From NCBI GenBank assembly GCA_947649495.1, contig CANSRU010000001.1, positions 180,837 through 244,836 on the forward strand: 64,000 nt of DNA, written 5' to 3'. The translations under genes and the position numbers were made by a program. Position 1 is the first letter of the stretch; each line of letters begins with the position of its first letter. The notes beneath the pieces were generated by a model. The model worked only from the letters and a program-made list of their open reading frames with translations. It was not told where the DNA came from and did no database searches. Below, piece by piece: positions 32,585 through 41,397 of this stretch. Source of the stretch: an uncultured Porphyromonadaceae bacterium (GTDB taxonomy: Bacteria > Bacteroidota > Bacteroidia > Bacteroidales > Muribaculaceae).

Positions 32585-32608
32585 TCCGCCTTCATCTTGT
32601 AAGTCGCC

Positions 32609-33769
32609 ATGCACCGCTCACCTTGTAAGAAACTGAAAATACTGCTGCTTGGCGACGCCAGTAACTTCCACAACGCCCTGCGCACAGGCCTGACACGTCT
32701 TGGCCATGATGTCACTGTGGCTTCAGCCGGAAGCTACTGGATGGACACCGAACGCGACATCAACCTGCGCCGTTATAACAACAAACTGAGCGGCGCCTGG
32801 CTTTGGTTTCGTCTACGCACCCGGTTGCTGAAAGAAATGAGTGGATTCGACATAGTATCCATAAGCAACCCCATATTTCTCAATCTGCGTCCTGAGAAAA
32901 ACCGCTTTGCCCTCGACTTCCTGCGCCGCAACAACACATCCCTGTTTCTCACAGCGCTCGGCACCGACTCCGCCTATATCGATGCAGCCACCGACCCATG
33001 CGGCCCATTGCCCTACAATGAATGGGCTGTTCACGGCCAGCCCTCCCCCTATGCCATAGCCCGTCCCGACATTCTGCGCGACTGGCGCGCACCTCTTCTG
33101 CACAATCACTGCGATTACACCTACAGCATAATCGATGGAGCCGTCTCTGCCCTCTACGAATATCACCTTACATGCTCCACCATGCTGCCGGAATCAAAAC
33201 TCGCTTACGGCGGCATCCCCATCGACACTGAATCCATAACACCGGTCGAACTGCCCGACCGCCCCGACAAAGTGATACTGTTTCTCGGCATGCACCGCGA
33301 CCGTAAGATTGAGAAAGGCACCGACCGTATTCTCGCAGCCGCCCGCCGGGTGGAGGCGCGGCACCCCGGCAAATGCCGCCTCGACATTGTGGAGAATTTG
33401 CCCTACAGTCAATATCTACAACGCATGCGCTCGGCCCATGTGGTGCTTGACCAGCTATATTCCTACTCCCCCGCCACCAACGCGTTGCTTGCCATGGCCA
33501 TGGGACTGAACACACTCAGCGGAGGAGAACCGGAATTTTACAACTTTATCGGCGAACGGCGCATGCGTCCCATTATCAACGCCATACCCGACGACGAAGC
33601 ACTCGTGCGCACACTTGAAGAAGTGGTGACCCAACCCGAACTCCTGCGCCAGCGCGGCATCATAGGGCGCCGTTTTGTCGAGAAACACAATTCCTGCGAG
33701 ATTGTCGCCAACCGGTTTCTCAACCAATGGACGTCGTGCATGTCACCACATACGCTCCGTTCCCTTTAG
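32609..33769 (+). CDS. Glycosyltransferase (GT4-like)
   Basis: LKILLLGDASNFHNALRTGLTRLGHDVTVAS, VILFLGMHRDRKIEKGTDRIL, DQLYSYSPATNALLAMAMG. Confidence 0.75.
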   Translation: MHRSPCKKLKILLLGDASNFHNALRTGLTRLGHDVTVASAGSYWMDTERDINLRRYNNKLSGAWLWFRLRTRLLKEMSGFDIVSISNPIFLNLRPEKNRFALDFLRRNNTSLFLTALGTDSAYIDAATDPCGPLPYNEWAVHGQPSPYAIARPDILRDWRAPLLHNHCDYTYSIIDGAVSALYEYHLTCSTMLPESKLAYGGIPIDTESITPVELPDRPDKVILFLGMHRDRKIEKGTDRILAAARRVEARHPGKCRLDIVENLPYSQYLQRMRSAHVVLDQLYSYSPATNALLAMAMGLNTLSGGEPEFYNFIGERRMRPIINAIPDDEALVRTLEEVVTQPELLRQRGIIGRRFVEKHNSCEIVANRFLNQWTSCMSPHTLRSL

Positions 33770-34582
33770 CATCCGCACCCCTTTAAGCATCCCCCGGAGC
33801 CCTTCGCCGGGACTGCTCATTCCGCTCCGGTACATACGCCATGCCTTAAGCGGTATGCGCAGCGGCCAAGTCATCGGATATCCCAGTTTTATCAGCGCCC
33901 CATTGGCATAATGTATCCCTGCTTCTGTAACACGCCGGTAGCCTGTCGACACATCGGGATGGTTCAATATCACATCAGGGAAATATCGGCAATTCAACTT
34001 CCGGCGACGTGCCGTAAGCAAAAACAGTGTATCCTCTCCACACAGAAACCGCCCCGACCCCGGGCCGAAATCAGGATGAAACCTCAGAAGTCCGGCACGC
34101 GACCCGCGCCTTATCGCCAACTGACATCCTCCAACATGGAAATTCTTAGGCATCACAGCAAGATCCAGTTCCCTGTCGGGAAACGGAGCACGGCCTGACG
34201 CCGTGCAATTGAACACAGCAAGCTCAACATCCAGGTTCTCAGCAAACCGACGCCTTACCATATCGAAAGCACCCGGGCTGTACACCACATCATCGTCGGC
34301 ACACAGCACTATTTCGGCCGAGCAATGCTCCAACGCGTTGTTGCGGTTATGGCTCACCCCGCGGTGCTCCTCACGCACCACCGTCACATCCTCACGCACC
34401 AATTCCCGCGGCACTGCGGCTCCGCCATGCTCCTGCCACGATACCACATATCTCACGCCCTCCTCAGGCGCCATCAACATGCGCGCCACCCGGGCGGCTC
34501 CATCAGCCCCCCATGTCACAACAGCCACATCAAGCGTGGGCAATTCCTGTCCGGCAATGCTATTATCTTCCGCTCGGTTCAT
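33743..34582 (-). CDS. Glycosyltransferase family 2
   Basis: HNRNNALEHCSAEIVLCADDDVVYSPGAF. Confidence 0.8.
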   Translation of the reverse strand: MNRAEDNSIAGQELPTLDVAVVTWGADGAARVARMLMAPEEGVRYVVSWQEHGGAAVPRELVREDVTVVREEHRGVSHNRNNALEHCSAEIVLCADDDVVYSPGAFDMVRRRFAENLDVELAVFNCTASGRAPFPDRELDLAVMPKNFHVGGCQLAIRRGSRAGLLRFHPDFGPGSGRFLCGEDTLFLLTARRRKLNCRYFPDVILNHPDVSTGYRRVTEAGIHYANGALIKLGYPMTWPLRIPLKAWRMYRSGMSSPGEGLRGMLKGVRMLKGTERMW

Positions 34583-34586
34583 ATGG

Positions 34587-34635
34587 CAAATATATGAACA
34601 ATTGAGTGTGAAAGCAAGCCTTGGCTTGATTTTGT
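34587..34635 (-). promoter_or_regulatory. Divergent copy of the hairpin-promoter module
   Basis: Minus strand CAAGCC-AA-GGCTTG dyad, CTTG-N20-TATATTTG directly abutting the ATG at 34582. Confidence 0.5.
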
Positions 34636-34661
34636 AGGGCGGAAGTATTATATAAAGAAAC

Positions 34662-34691
34662 GCACCGGTGGAGTTAATCTACCATCGGTGC
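34662..34691 (-). terminator. Intrinsic terminator of the DUF3861-like gene
   Basis: GCACCGATGG/CCACCGGTGC hairpin followed by TTTCTTTAT on the minus strand. Confidence 0.65.
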
Positions 34692-34715
34692 GGTCTTCAG
34701 TTTCGATGCTAAAGC

Positions 34716-35036
34716 CTACTTATTCTTATTGCAGGAGCATCCGCATCCGCCGCCGAACTGTTCACGTACCTTATCCTTGAAATCTTTGAACTGAGGTGCG
34801 AAATCTGCAAGCAGAGCCACGTCGGGATTCTTCTTCAGGACATGATGCATCAGACGCATTGCCACCACAAATTCCTTGGCGTGCTTGTCTTTTGCGAAAA
34901 CACCCGAAGCCTTCACCTTATCTATCATAGCGGCAAGGTCATGATGACCGCTGAAATTGAAGTTGAACGCTTCACTCATTTTTCCATCCTTGGCTTCAAT
35001 CACATTGAAGTAATACGACTTTTTTTCCTTATCCAT
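34716..35036 (-). CDS. DUF3861-like small protein with Cys-rich C-terminus
   Basis: FNFNFSGHHDLAAMIDKVK...KEFVVAMRLMHHVLKKNPDVALLADFAPQFKDFKDKV plus GGGCGCSCNKNK. Confidence 0.6.
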   Translation of the reverse strand: MDKEKKSYYFNVIEAKDGKMSEAFNFNFSGHHDLAAMIDKVKASGVFAKDKHAKEFVVAMRLMHHVLKKNPDVALLADFAPQFKDFKDKVREQFGGGCGCSCNKNK

Positions 35037-35172
35037 AATTCTTTTTTTAAGGGTTAACTATTTCTTGTTGCGTAATACCTAAACATCACAGCCATCTAAA
35101 GGTTGGACTATAGACCGTTAACAAACACTAACAAGCATACAATATCCCACCACACATCATCGTTATACCACC

Positions 35173-36141
35173 ATGTCACAGACCCCGACCATCACCATCG
35201 TCATTCCCGTAAGAAACCGCGCCGGCATCATACTCCGAACCCTTGAGTCCATACATGCCCAGACATTCCGGCCGCTACGGCTCATAATTGTCGACAACGC
35301 TTCTACCGACAGCACCCTCGACACCACACTCCGTTGGAAATCCGCACACGAATCGCCAACATTCGCAATCGACATATTCAGCGAACCCAAACCTGGAGCA
35401 TCCGCCGCACGCAACCGTGGTCTGCGGGAGGTGACAAGCGACTATGTGATGTTCTTCGACTCCGACGACGAAATGCTCCCCACCCACATAGAGCGCATAG
35501 TCCGGTATCTCTCACAGCACCCCGACACCGACCTCCTGCGCTGGGACATAGGCATTGTCGACCCCGACGCATGGCTCTCGGTCAAGAGCCATCCGAAAGG
35601 CGATGAATTCATGCTCCACATGCTCCATGCCACACTTGCCACGCAACGGTACATAGTGCGCACATCCCTTTTGCGTGCCCGCGGAGCATGGGACGAGACC
35701 CTCTACATCTGGAACGACCTCGAGCTCGGCGCACGCCTGCTATCCGCCCCGATTAACACCGCATATCTCACCGGCGAACCCACCGTTCTGGTTCATCCCA
35801 CCGAAATATCCATCACAGGTACTGACTATCTCTCCCGGACCGACGGCCACACACGCACATTAGCCAAAATCGAATCAATCCTGCCATCGGACCCGCAACA
35901 CCCCCACAGGCTCGCGCTCGCTGCCAAACGAGCCATACTTGCAGGACTTTACCGCAAGGAAGGAAACCGCGATATAGCCTCACAGCTTCTTGCCAAGGCC
36001 AAATCGGCGCTGCCATGGCGCAAGCGCGTAATCCTGCACCTCATCTACACATCCGTCAGCCTCACCGGACATGGTGGAGCAGCCATCGCCGCGATGCTGT
36101 TAACGCCCGAAAAGCCCGACAAAAGAGTTAACGAGAGTTAA
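35173..36141 (+). CDS. Glycosyltransferase family 2
   Basis: ITIVIPVRNRAGIILRTLESIHAQTFRPLRLIIVDNASTDST, KPGASAARNRGL, MFFDSDDEM. Confidence 0.9.
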   Translation: MSQTPTITIVIPVRNRAGIILRTLESIHAQTFRPLRLIIVDNASTDSTLDTTLRWKSAHESPTFAIDIFSEPKPGASAARNRGLREVTSDYVMFFDSDDEMLPTHIERIVRYLSQHPDTDLLRWDIGIVDPDAWLSVKSHPKGDEFMLHMLHATLATQRYIVRTSLLRARGAWDETLYIWNDLELGARLLSAPINTAYLTGEPTVLVHPTEISITGTDYLSRTDGHTRTLAKIESILPSDPQHPHRLALAAKRAILAGLYRKEGNRDIASQLLAKAKSALPWRKRVILHLIYTSVSLTGHGGAAIAAMLLTPEKPDKRVNES

Positions 36142-36261
36142 CAACCCTTACATTCTGCATAACGGATGTTAAGCAAAAACCACTTTTGCCATCTCGGGCG
36201 TTACTTTATATAAGGAATGTGCCTACCTTTGTCGCGACATTTGACCAAAATATAAAGCATC

Positions 36262-38061
36262 ATGTCAAACATATTGACCGACTTGATAAGCAAGCAGGCG
36301 CTCAAATATGGCTCCCGCGAGGCTTACAGATATAAAAACAACGGTGTCTGGGAATCGACATCTTGGACTGAACTGCAGAACACAACCGCGACGGTTGCCT
36401 GCGCATTGGAAATTATCGGCATCGAACAGTGCGATAACATCACCATCTTCTCGGCCAACCGTCCCGAAATCATAATCACCGACTTTGCAGCCTACGCCAA
36501 CCGCGCAGTGCCCATCTCAATATATGCCACCAGCTCATGCGAGCAGGTTGAATACATTGTCAACGACTCCGGTGCTAAAATGATATTCGTAGGCGACCAG
36601 GCTCAGTATGCCATTGCTCGTAAAGCCATGGCCAATTGTCCGCGCCTCAAGCAGATTGTCACATTCGACAATGTGCCGCGGGATGCCGACGACACCACCA
36701 CACTTACATTCAGCCAGTTCACCGAACTCGGCCGGAAAGCCTCCGAAGCATGCCGCCGGTCAGTGGAGCAACGCACTTTAGCCGCCACCCCCGACGACAT
36801 TGCAACGATAATCTACACCTCGGGCACCACAGGCGAACCCAAAGGCGCCGTACTCCCCCACTCTTGCTTCAACGCCGCTTTGGAATTCCATGTATCACGT
36901 CTCACCATGCTCAGCGACAGCGACACCTCCCTATGCTTCCTGCCGCTAAGCCACATCTTTGAGAAGGCATGGACATACTTCTGCATGCACATGGGCATGA
37001 GGTTTGCCATAAACCGCGATCCGCGCGAAATCCAGCAGACCATCCAGGAAGTGCGTCCCACATGCATGTGCTCCGTGCCCCGCTTCTGGGAAAAAGTCTA
37101 CACCGCGGTCCAGGAGAAACTCGCCGACATGAAGGGCGTGAAAAAATGGCTCGCCGCACGCGCCCTGAAGATTGGACGCCGGCGCAACATCGACTATATA
37201 AGGCTCGGTCGCAAAACTCCGTGGCTGCTCGAACAGCAGTACCGCTTCTTCGACAAAAAAGTATTCAACACCCTTCGCCGGGCTATCGGTGTGGAGAACG
37301 GCAACATATTCCCTACAGCCGGAGCGCCTCTGTCACCCAACATCGTTGAATTTTTCCACTCCTGCGGCATTAACGTCATGATTGGTTACGGCCTGTCCGA
37401 AACCACCGCCACCGTAAGCTGCTTCCCGTCTACTGGTTACGAGATTGGTTCTGTCGGCACACCGCTCGCCGGCGTGCAGGTCAAAATCGGCGATGAAAAC
37501 GAAATCCTCGTCAAAGGCCCGACCGTAATGCGCGGATACTACAATAAACCTGAGGCTACAGCACAGGCTTTCACCCCCGACGGATGGTTCCGCACAGGCG
37601 ACGCCGGCTACATCGATTCCACCGGCGCCATTGTGCTCACTGAGCGCATCAAGGACCTCTTCAAGACTTCCAACGGAAAATACATTGCCCCGCAGGCCCT
37701 CGAAAGCCGTCTCGGCGAGGACAAATACATCGAGCAGGTAGCCGTGATCGGCGACCAGCGCAAATATGTAACCGCAATCATAATCCCCGCGTTCGAGGCT
37801 CTCAAGGAGTATGCACGGAAAAAACACATCCAGTACCGCAACATGGAAGATCTCGTGAAGAACGCCGACATAAAAGCCATGATTGAGGAACGCATACAGA
37901 AGCTACAGGCCAACTTCGCCGGCTTCGAGCAGATAAAGAAATTCACCCTCCTTCCTCAGGAATTCACAATGGAGGCCGGAGAACTCACTAACACCCTCAA
38001 GATTCGCCGCCCCATAATCAACAACCGCTACGCGCGCGAGATTGAAGCAATGTATGCCTGA
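36262..38061 (+). CDS. AMP-dependent long-chain fatty acid-CoA ligase
   Basis: IIYTSGTTGEPKGAVLPH, GYGLSETTATVS, GWFRTGDAGYID, LKDLFKTSNGKYIAPQ-like. Confidence 0.93.
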   Translation: MSNILTDLISKQALKYGSREAYRYKNNGVWESTSWTELQNTTATVACALEIIGIEQCDNITIFSANRPEIIITDFAAYANRAVPISIYATSSCEQVEYIVNDSGAKMIFVGDQAQYAIARKAMANCPRLKQIVTFDNVPRDADDTTTLTFSQFTELGRKASEACRRSVEQRTLAATPDDIATIIYTSGTTGEPKGAVLPHSCFNAALEFHVSRLTMLSDSDTSLCFLPLSHIFEKAWTYFCMHMGMRFAINRDPREIQQTIQEVRPTCMCSVPRFWEKVYTAVQEKLADMKGVKKWLAARALKIGRRRNIDYIRLGRKTPWLLEQQYRFFDKKVFNTLRRAIGVENGNIFPTAGAPLSPNIVEFFHSCGINVMIGYGLSETTATVSCFPSTGYEIGSVGTPLAGVQVKIGDENEILVKGPTVMRGYYNKPEATAQAFTPDGWFRTGDAGYIDSTGAIVLTERIKDLFKTSNGKYIAPQALESRLGEDKYIEQVAVIGDQRKYVTAIIIPAFEALKEYARKKHIQYRNMEDLVKNADIKAMIEERIQKLQANFAGFEQIKKFTLLPQEFTMEAGELTNTLKIRRPIINNRYAREIEAMYA

Positions 38062-38114
38062 TTCAAGGCTCATATCGACATTAATCACATCAATTATAAT
38101 ATCAACCATTCCCG

Positions 38115-39240
38115 ATGATTACACAGGAACAGCTAAAAGAGACTTTTGAACGCAAGCTCGCGTTGAGGAGGTATCTTTGACGTCGACAACAAGAAAATAC
38201 AAGTAGAGGAAGAAGAACTCCGCACTCATGTGCCCGACTTCTGGGAGCACCCGAAAGAGGCACAGATTCAGATGAAAAAAATCAAGGACCTTCAGGCATG
38301 GATTGACGGATATCAGGAAGTGGCCGATGCTGTCGACGAGCTTGAGGTGGCCTGGGATTTTGTCAAGGAGGGAGCCATGGACGAGGAAGAACTCGATGCC
38401 ATGTATGCCGATGCCATCGACAAAATCGAGAAACTCGAGTTGCGCAACATGCTCCGTCGCGAGGAGGACAAACTTGGTGTCGTGCTCAAGATCAACTCAG
38501 GAGCCGGAGGAACAGAGAGCCAGGACTGGGCTTCGATGCTCATGCGCATGTACCTCCGCTGGTGCGAACGCCGTGGCTACAAGACATCCATTGCCAACAT
38601 TCTCGAAGGCGATGAGGCCGGAATTAAATCCTGCACCATCAACGTCGAGGGCGACTTTGCCTACGGCTACATGAAAAGCGAGAACGGCGTTCATCGTCTG
38701 GTGCGCGTGTCGCCCTACAATGCCCAGGGCAAACGCATGACATCCTTCGCATCTGTTTTCGTCACCCCGCTTGTCGACGACACCATTGAAGTCCGCGTTG
38801 ACCCCGCGCTTCTCTCTTGGGACACATTCCGAAGCGGTGGTGCCGGCGGACAGAACGTCAACAAAGTGGAATCGGGCGTACGTCTCCGCTACCAGTTCAC
38901 CGACCCCTATACCGGCGAACAGGAAGAGATTCTCATCGAAAACACCGAGACCCGCGACCAGCCTAAGAACAAGGAAAACGCCATGCGGCAGCTCCGTTCC
39001 ATACTCTACGACAAAGAACTCCAGCATCGCATGCAGGAACAGGCCAAGATTGAAGCCGGAAAAATGAAAATCGAATGGGGCTCGCAGATTCGAAGCTACG
39101 TGTTCGACGACCGCCGCGTAAAAGACCATCGCACAGGCCATCAGACATCCGATGTCAACGGCGTGATGGACGGCGACCTTGATGGATTCATAAAAGCCTA
39201 CCTCATGGAATTTGCCGGCAACGAAGACCAGCAATCCTGA
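38115..39240 (+). CDS. prfB: Peptide chain release factor 2, expressed by programmed +1 frameshift
   Basis: ORF1 38115-38180 (MITQEQLKETFERKLALRRYL, stop TGA); +1 frame from 38179 continues DVDNKKIQVEEEELRTHVPDFWEHP...RSGGAGGQNVNK to 39240. Confidence 0.95.
38166..38181 (+). promoter_or_regulatory. prfB recoding site AGGAGG TAT CTT TGA C
   Basis: SD-like AGGAGG, 3-nt spacer, CTT TGA C; same layout as the E. coli prfB site. Confidence 0.93.
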
Positions 39241-39273
39241 CCCGTTCCCCCTCCGAATAGACACACATAACTC

Positions 39274-39302
39274 AACCCTGCCCCACAAAGGCGGGGTTTT
39301 GT
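39274..39302 (+). terminator. Intrinsic terminator after prfB
   Basis: AACCCTGCC-CCACAAA-GGCGGGGTTTTG. Confidence 0.75.
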
Positions 39303-39426
39303 CGTTCTAAACCACCTATTCCCGACTACAAGCCAATCCTCCACCTATCCCCGCGCTTCCATTTGCGAAATAACTGAACCATCGCAAGTTGTGTCCCGAT
39401 TTGTCAACAGTAAAATTGTGCTAAAA

Positions 39427-39458
39427 TTTGTTTTTTTAACTAACATCCATTATCTTGC
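39427..39458 (+). promoter_or_regulatory. Probable promoter of the lipoprotein gene
   Basis: TTTG-N20-TATCTTGC (one mismatch to TAnnTTTG). Confidence 0.45.
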
Positions 39459-39481
39459 GGAACTCACTAAAAATACACACC

Positions 39482-40267
39482 ATGAAAAATAAGAGCACCT
39501 ACATGCAACGAAAATCATTATTCGGACTAATGACAATGTGTGCCATTTCATTTATGGCATGCGATAACGACAAATCGTCAGAACCGCCATTGCCACCCGA
39601 CCCGGTGTTAACTCCTGAAGCCCTTACCGCCGAACTGCGTCCGGTGCTTTCCGAAGGCAAACGATGGGTGTTTGAAGACAGCTACCGTAATATTTACGAT
39701 GGAAGCACCTCAACATTGACATACACCGGAGTTCTTGATGGCGATACTGAGGCCGGAGGCCTTGCGGCAAAAAAAATCAGATTATATTCCGAAGATGGGC
39801 AGGAATTCGGGACACCCATTGTGCGACGCGAGGAGAATGGCAATGTTTACCGGTACTGGTATTTCAACGATGGCTACGATATGCATGAAATATGGGGACT
39901 GAGCTACAACATAACCCCACAGAACGATGTAACCATTGTAACACCCAAAAGCCATATCATCACCATAAGCCGCGGCACAATCGTGCTTCAGGGAAAAACT
40001 CGCCGTGCCATAAAGGTGTGGGTCGATTTTAACGAAAAGCATCGCTATCCTTACGATTATGTAGTGGAAGGCATAGGCCCGCTGTTTGGCTCAGAGCCTA
40101 TCTATTCATATAGTCTGGTCTCACATGGGCCTGAAAATACAGTCCTTGATTATTCACGCCTGCTGGAATGCTACGATGGCGAGGAGAAAATCTACGACCA
40201 TCGCGAGTTCAACGATGCCCTGTACGTGCCTGAAGTAGTGTTTACCGACATTGACCTGCAACAGTGA
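39482..40267 (+). CDS. Hypothetical lipoprotein
   Basis: MKNKSTYMQRKSLFGLMTMCAISFMAC lipobox followed by DNDK. Confidence 0.65.
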   Translation: MKNKSTYMQRKSLFGLMTMCAISFMACDNDKSSEPPLPPDPVLTPEALTAELRPVLSEGKRWVFEDSYRNIYDGSTSTLTYTGVLDGDTEAGGLAAKKIRLYSEDGQEFGTPIVRREENGNVYRYWYFNDGYDMHEIWGLSYNITPQNDVTIVTPKSHIITISRGTIVLQGKTRRAIKVWVDFNEKHRYPYDYVVEGIGPLFGSEPIYSYSLVSHGPENTVLDYSRLLECYDGEEKIYDHREFNDALYVPEVVFTDIDLQQ

Positions 40268-40358
40268 TCTGATTCCCCAGTATTTATTCACCCGCCCCAT
40301 TCGTCCCATCAAGCCAATTCCCGCACTTCGCTTGCAAAACACTCACTCATAACAGACA

Positions 40359-40387
40359 GGCGGCATCCCCGTAATGGGAATGCCGCC
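40359..40387. terminator. Bidirectional terminator hairpin
   Basis: GGCGGCATCCCC-GTAAT-GGGAATGCCGCC between convergent genes. Confidence 0.7.
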
Positions 40388-40421
40388 GTAAATTTTATAG
40401 TTGACCTATGTCGGTTGTGGG

Positions 40422-41024
40422 TTACTTGCTTTCGCTGACTTTGTTATAGCGGGCGTTAAGACCCGAAATCACATCATTGGTCACATCAAGCGCAGGGTTG
40501 AAATAAACACCGGCCGACTTGAACAGTATCGCATCATAGCCCTTCTTCGCATTGTAGTCCTTGATAAACGATTGGAGCGAATCCTGGAACTGCTGCTGCT
40601 GCTGAGCCATCTCCATTTCGGTGTTGCGCTGCAGATTTGCCAGATAATTCTCGGCATCCTGCTGCATTTTCTGGAACTTGGCCACATCTGCATTGTAAGA
40701 AGCCTCCGACAGATAACCGTTCGAGCGGGCCTTCTCCTCTATCTGAGTGCCAAACTTCTGGAGCTCGGTTGCTCTCGACTGACGCGCGCTCTCCACCTTG
40801 CTGAATGCACGTATCGAAGCCTCCTTGAAATCCTTGGCAAGATTGTAGTTGGCCATTATAGAATCCTCATCTATATATCTGATGTTGATTGTTGCTGCTT
40901 TGCTGTCAGTCGCGGCGACAGAATCTGAAGCGGCTTCAACGGTTTCTGCTGTTGAGTTGCCGGCGCACGACCCGAAAGCGAGCAATATGCCGAGCGAAAC
41001 TGTGGCAAGAACTAAATTTTTCAT
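40422..41024 (-). CDS. OmpH/Skp family chaperone-like lipoprotein
   Basis: Lipobox LLAFGSC; IRYIDEDSIMANYNLAKDFK; long coiled coil with Q-rich segment. Confidence 0.8.
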   Translation of the reverse strand: MKNLVLATVSLGILLAFGSCAGNSTAETVEAASDSVAATDSKAATINIRYIDEDSIMANYNLAKDFKEASIRAFSKVESARQSRATELQKFGTQIEEKARSNGYLSEASYNADVAKFQKMQQDAENYLANLQRNTEMEMAQQQQQFQDSLQSFIKDYNAKKGYDAILFKSAGVYFNPALDVTNDVISGLNARYNKVSESK

Positions 41025-41060
41025 TGCGATAATAAAAACGGTATTAAACGGTTCAATAAT

Positions 41061-41225
41061 TCATTTTTCATTGTCAAGCGCACAACCTATGTTCCGCCTG
41101 CGGAGCGCCGGCACATCCTTGACATGTCCGGTGGGAAATTTGCCGTTTTTAACAAACAGCACCCGCACACCTAATAAAAGTACGGCTATCAGCAACAAAG
41201 CTATGGTAAGCAGTAGCAATTTCAT
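41061..41225 (-). CDS. Small single-pass membrane protein
   Basis: MKLLLLTIALLLIAVLLLGVRVLFVKNGKFPTGHVKDVPALRRRNIGCALDNEK; start moved to internal M. Confidence 0.55.
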   Translation of the reverse strand: MKLLLLTIALLLIAVLLLGVRVLFVKNGKFPTGHVKDVPALRRRNIGCALDNEK

Positions 41226-41397
41226 GGGTTCAATGAGCTTTTGCAGTGCAAATATAGGAAACGTGGGAGAATTTTTTGCCATAAGTCAATTTTATTTTGT
41301 AACTTGTGGTGCTCTTAGCTCACTTTTTAACAATATTTTCAATTAACACAGCTGCCCGCAGCCGTTATATAAAACGTAAAACCAAAATATCAATAAA

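Noticed and set aside
38497-39288. 263-aa minus-strand ORF opposite prfB
   Set aside because: Antisense shadow of RF2.
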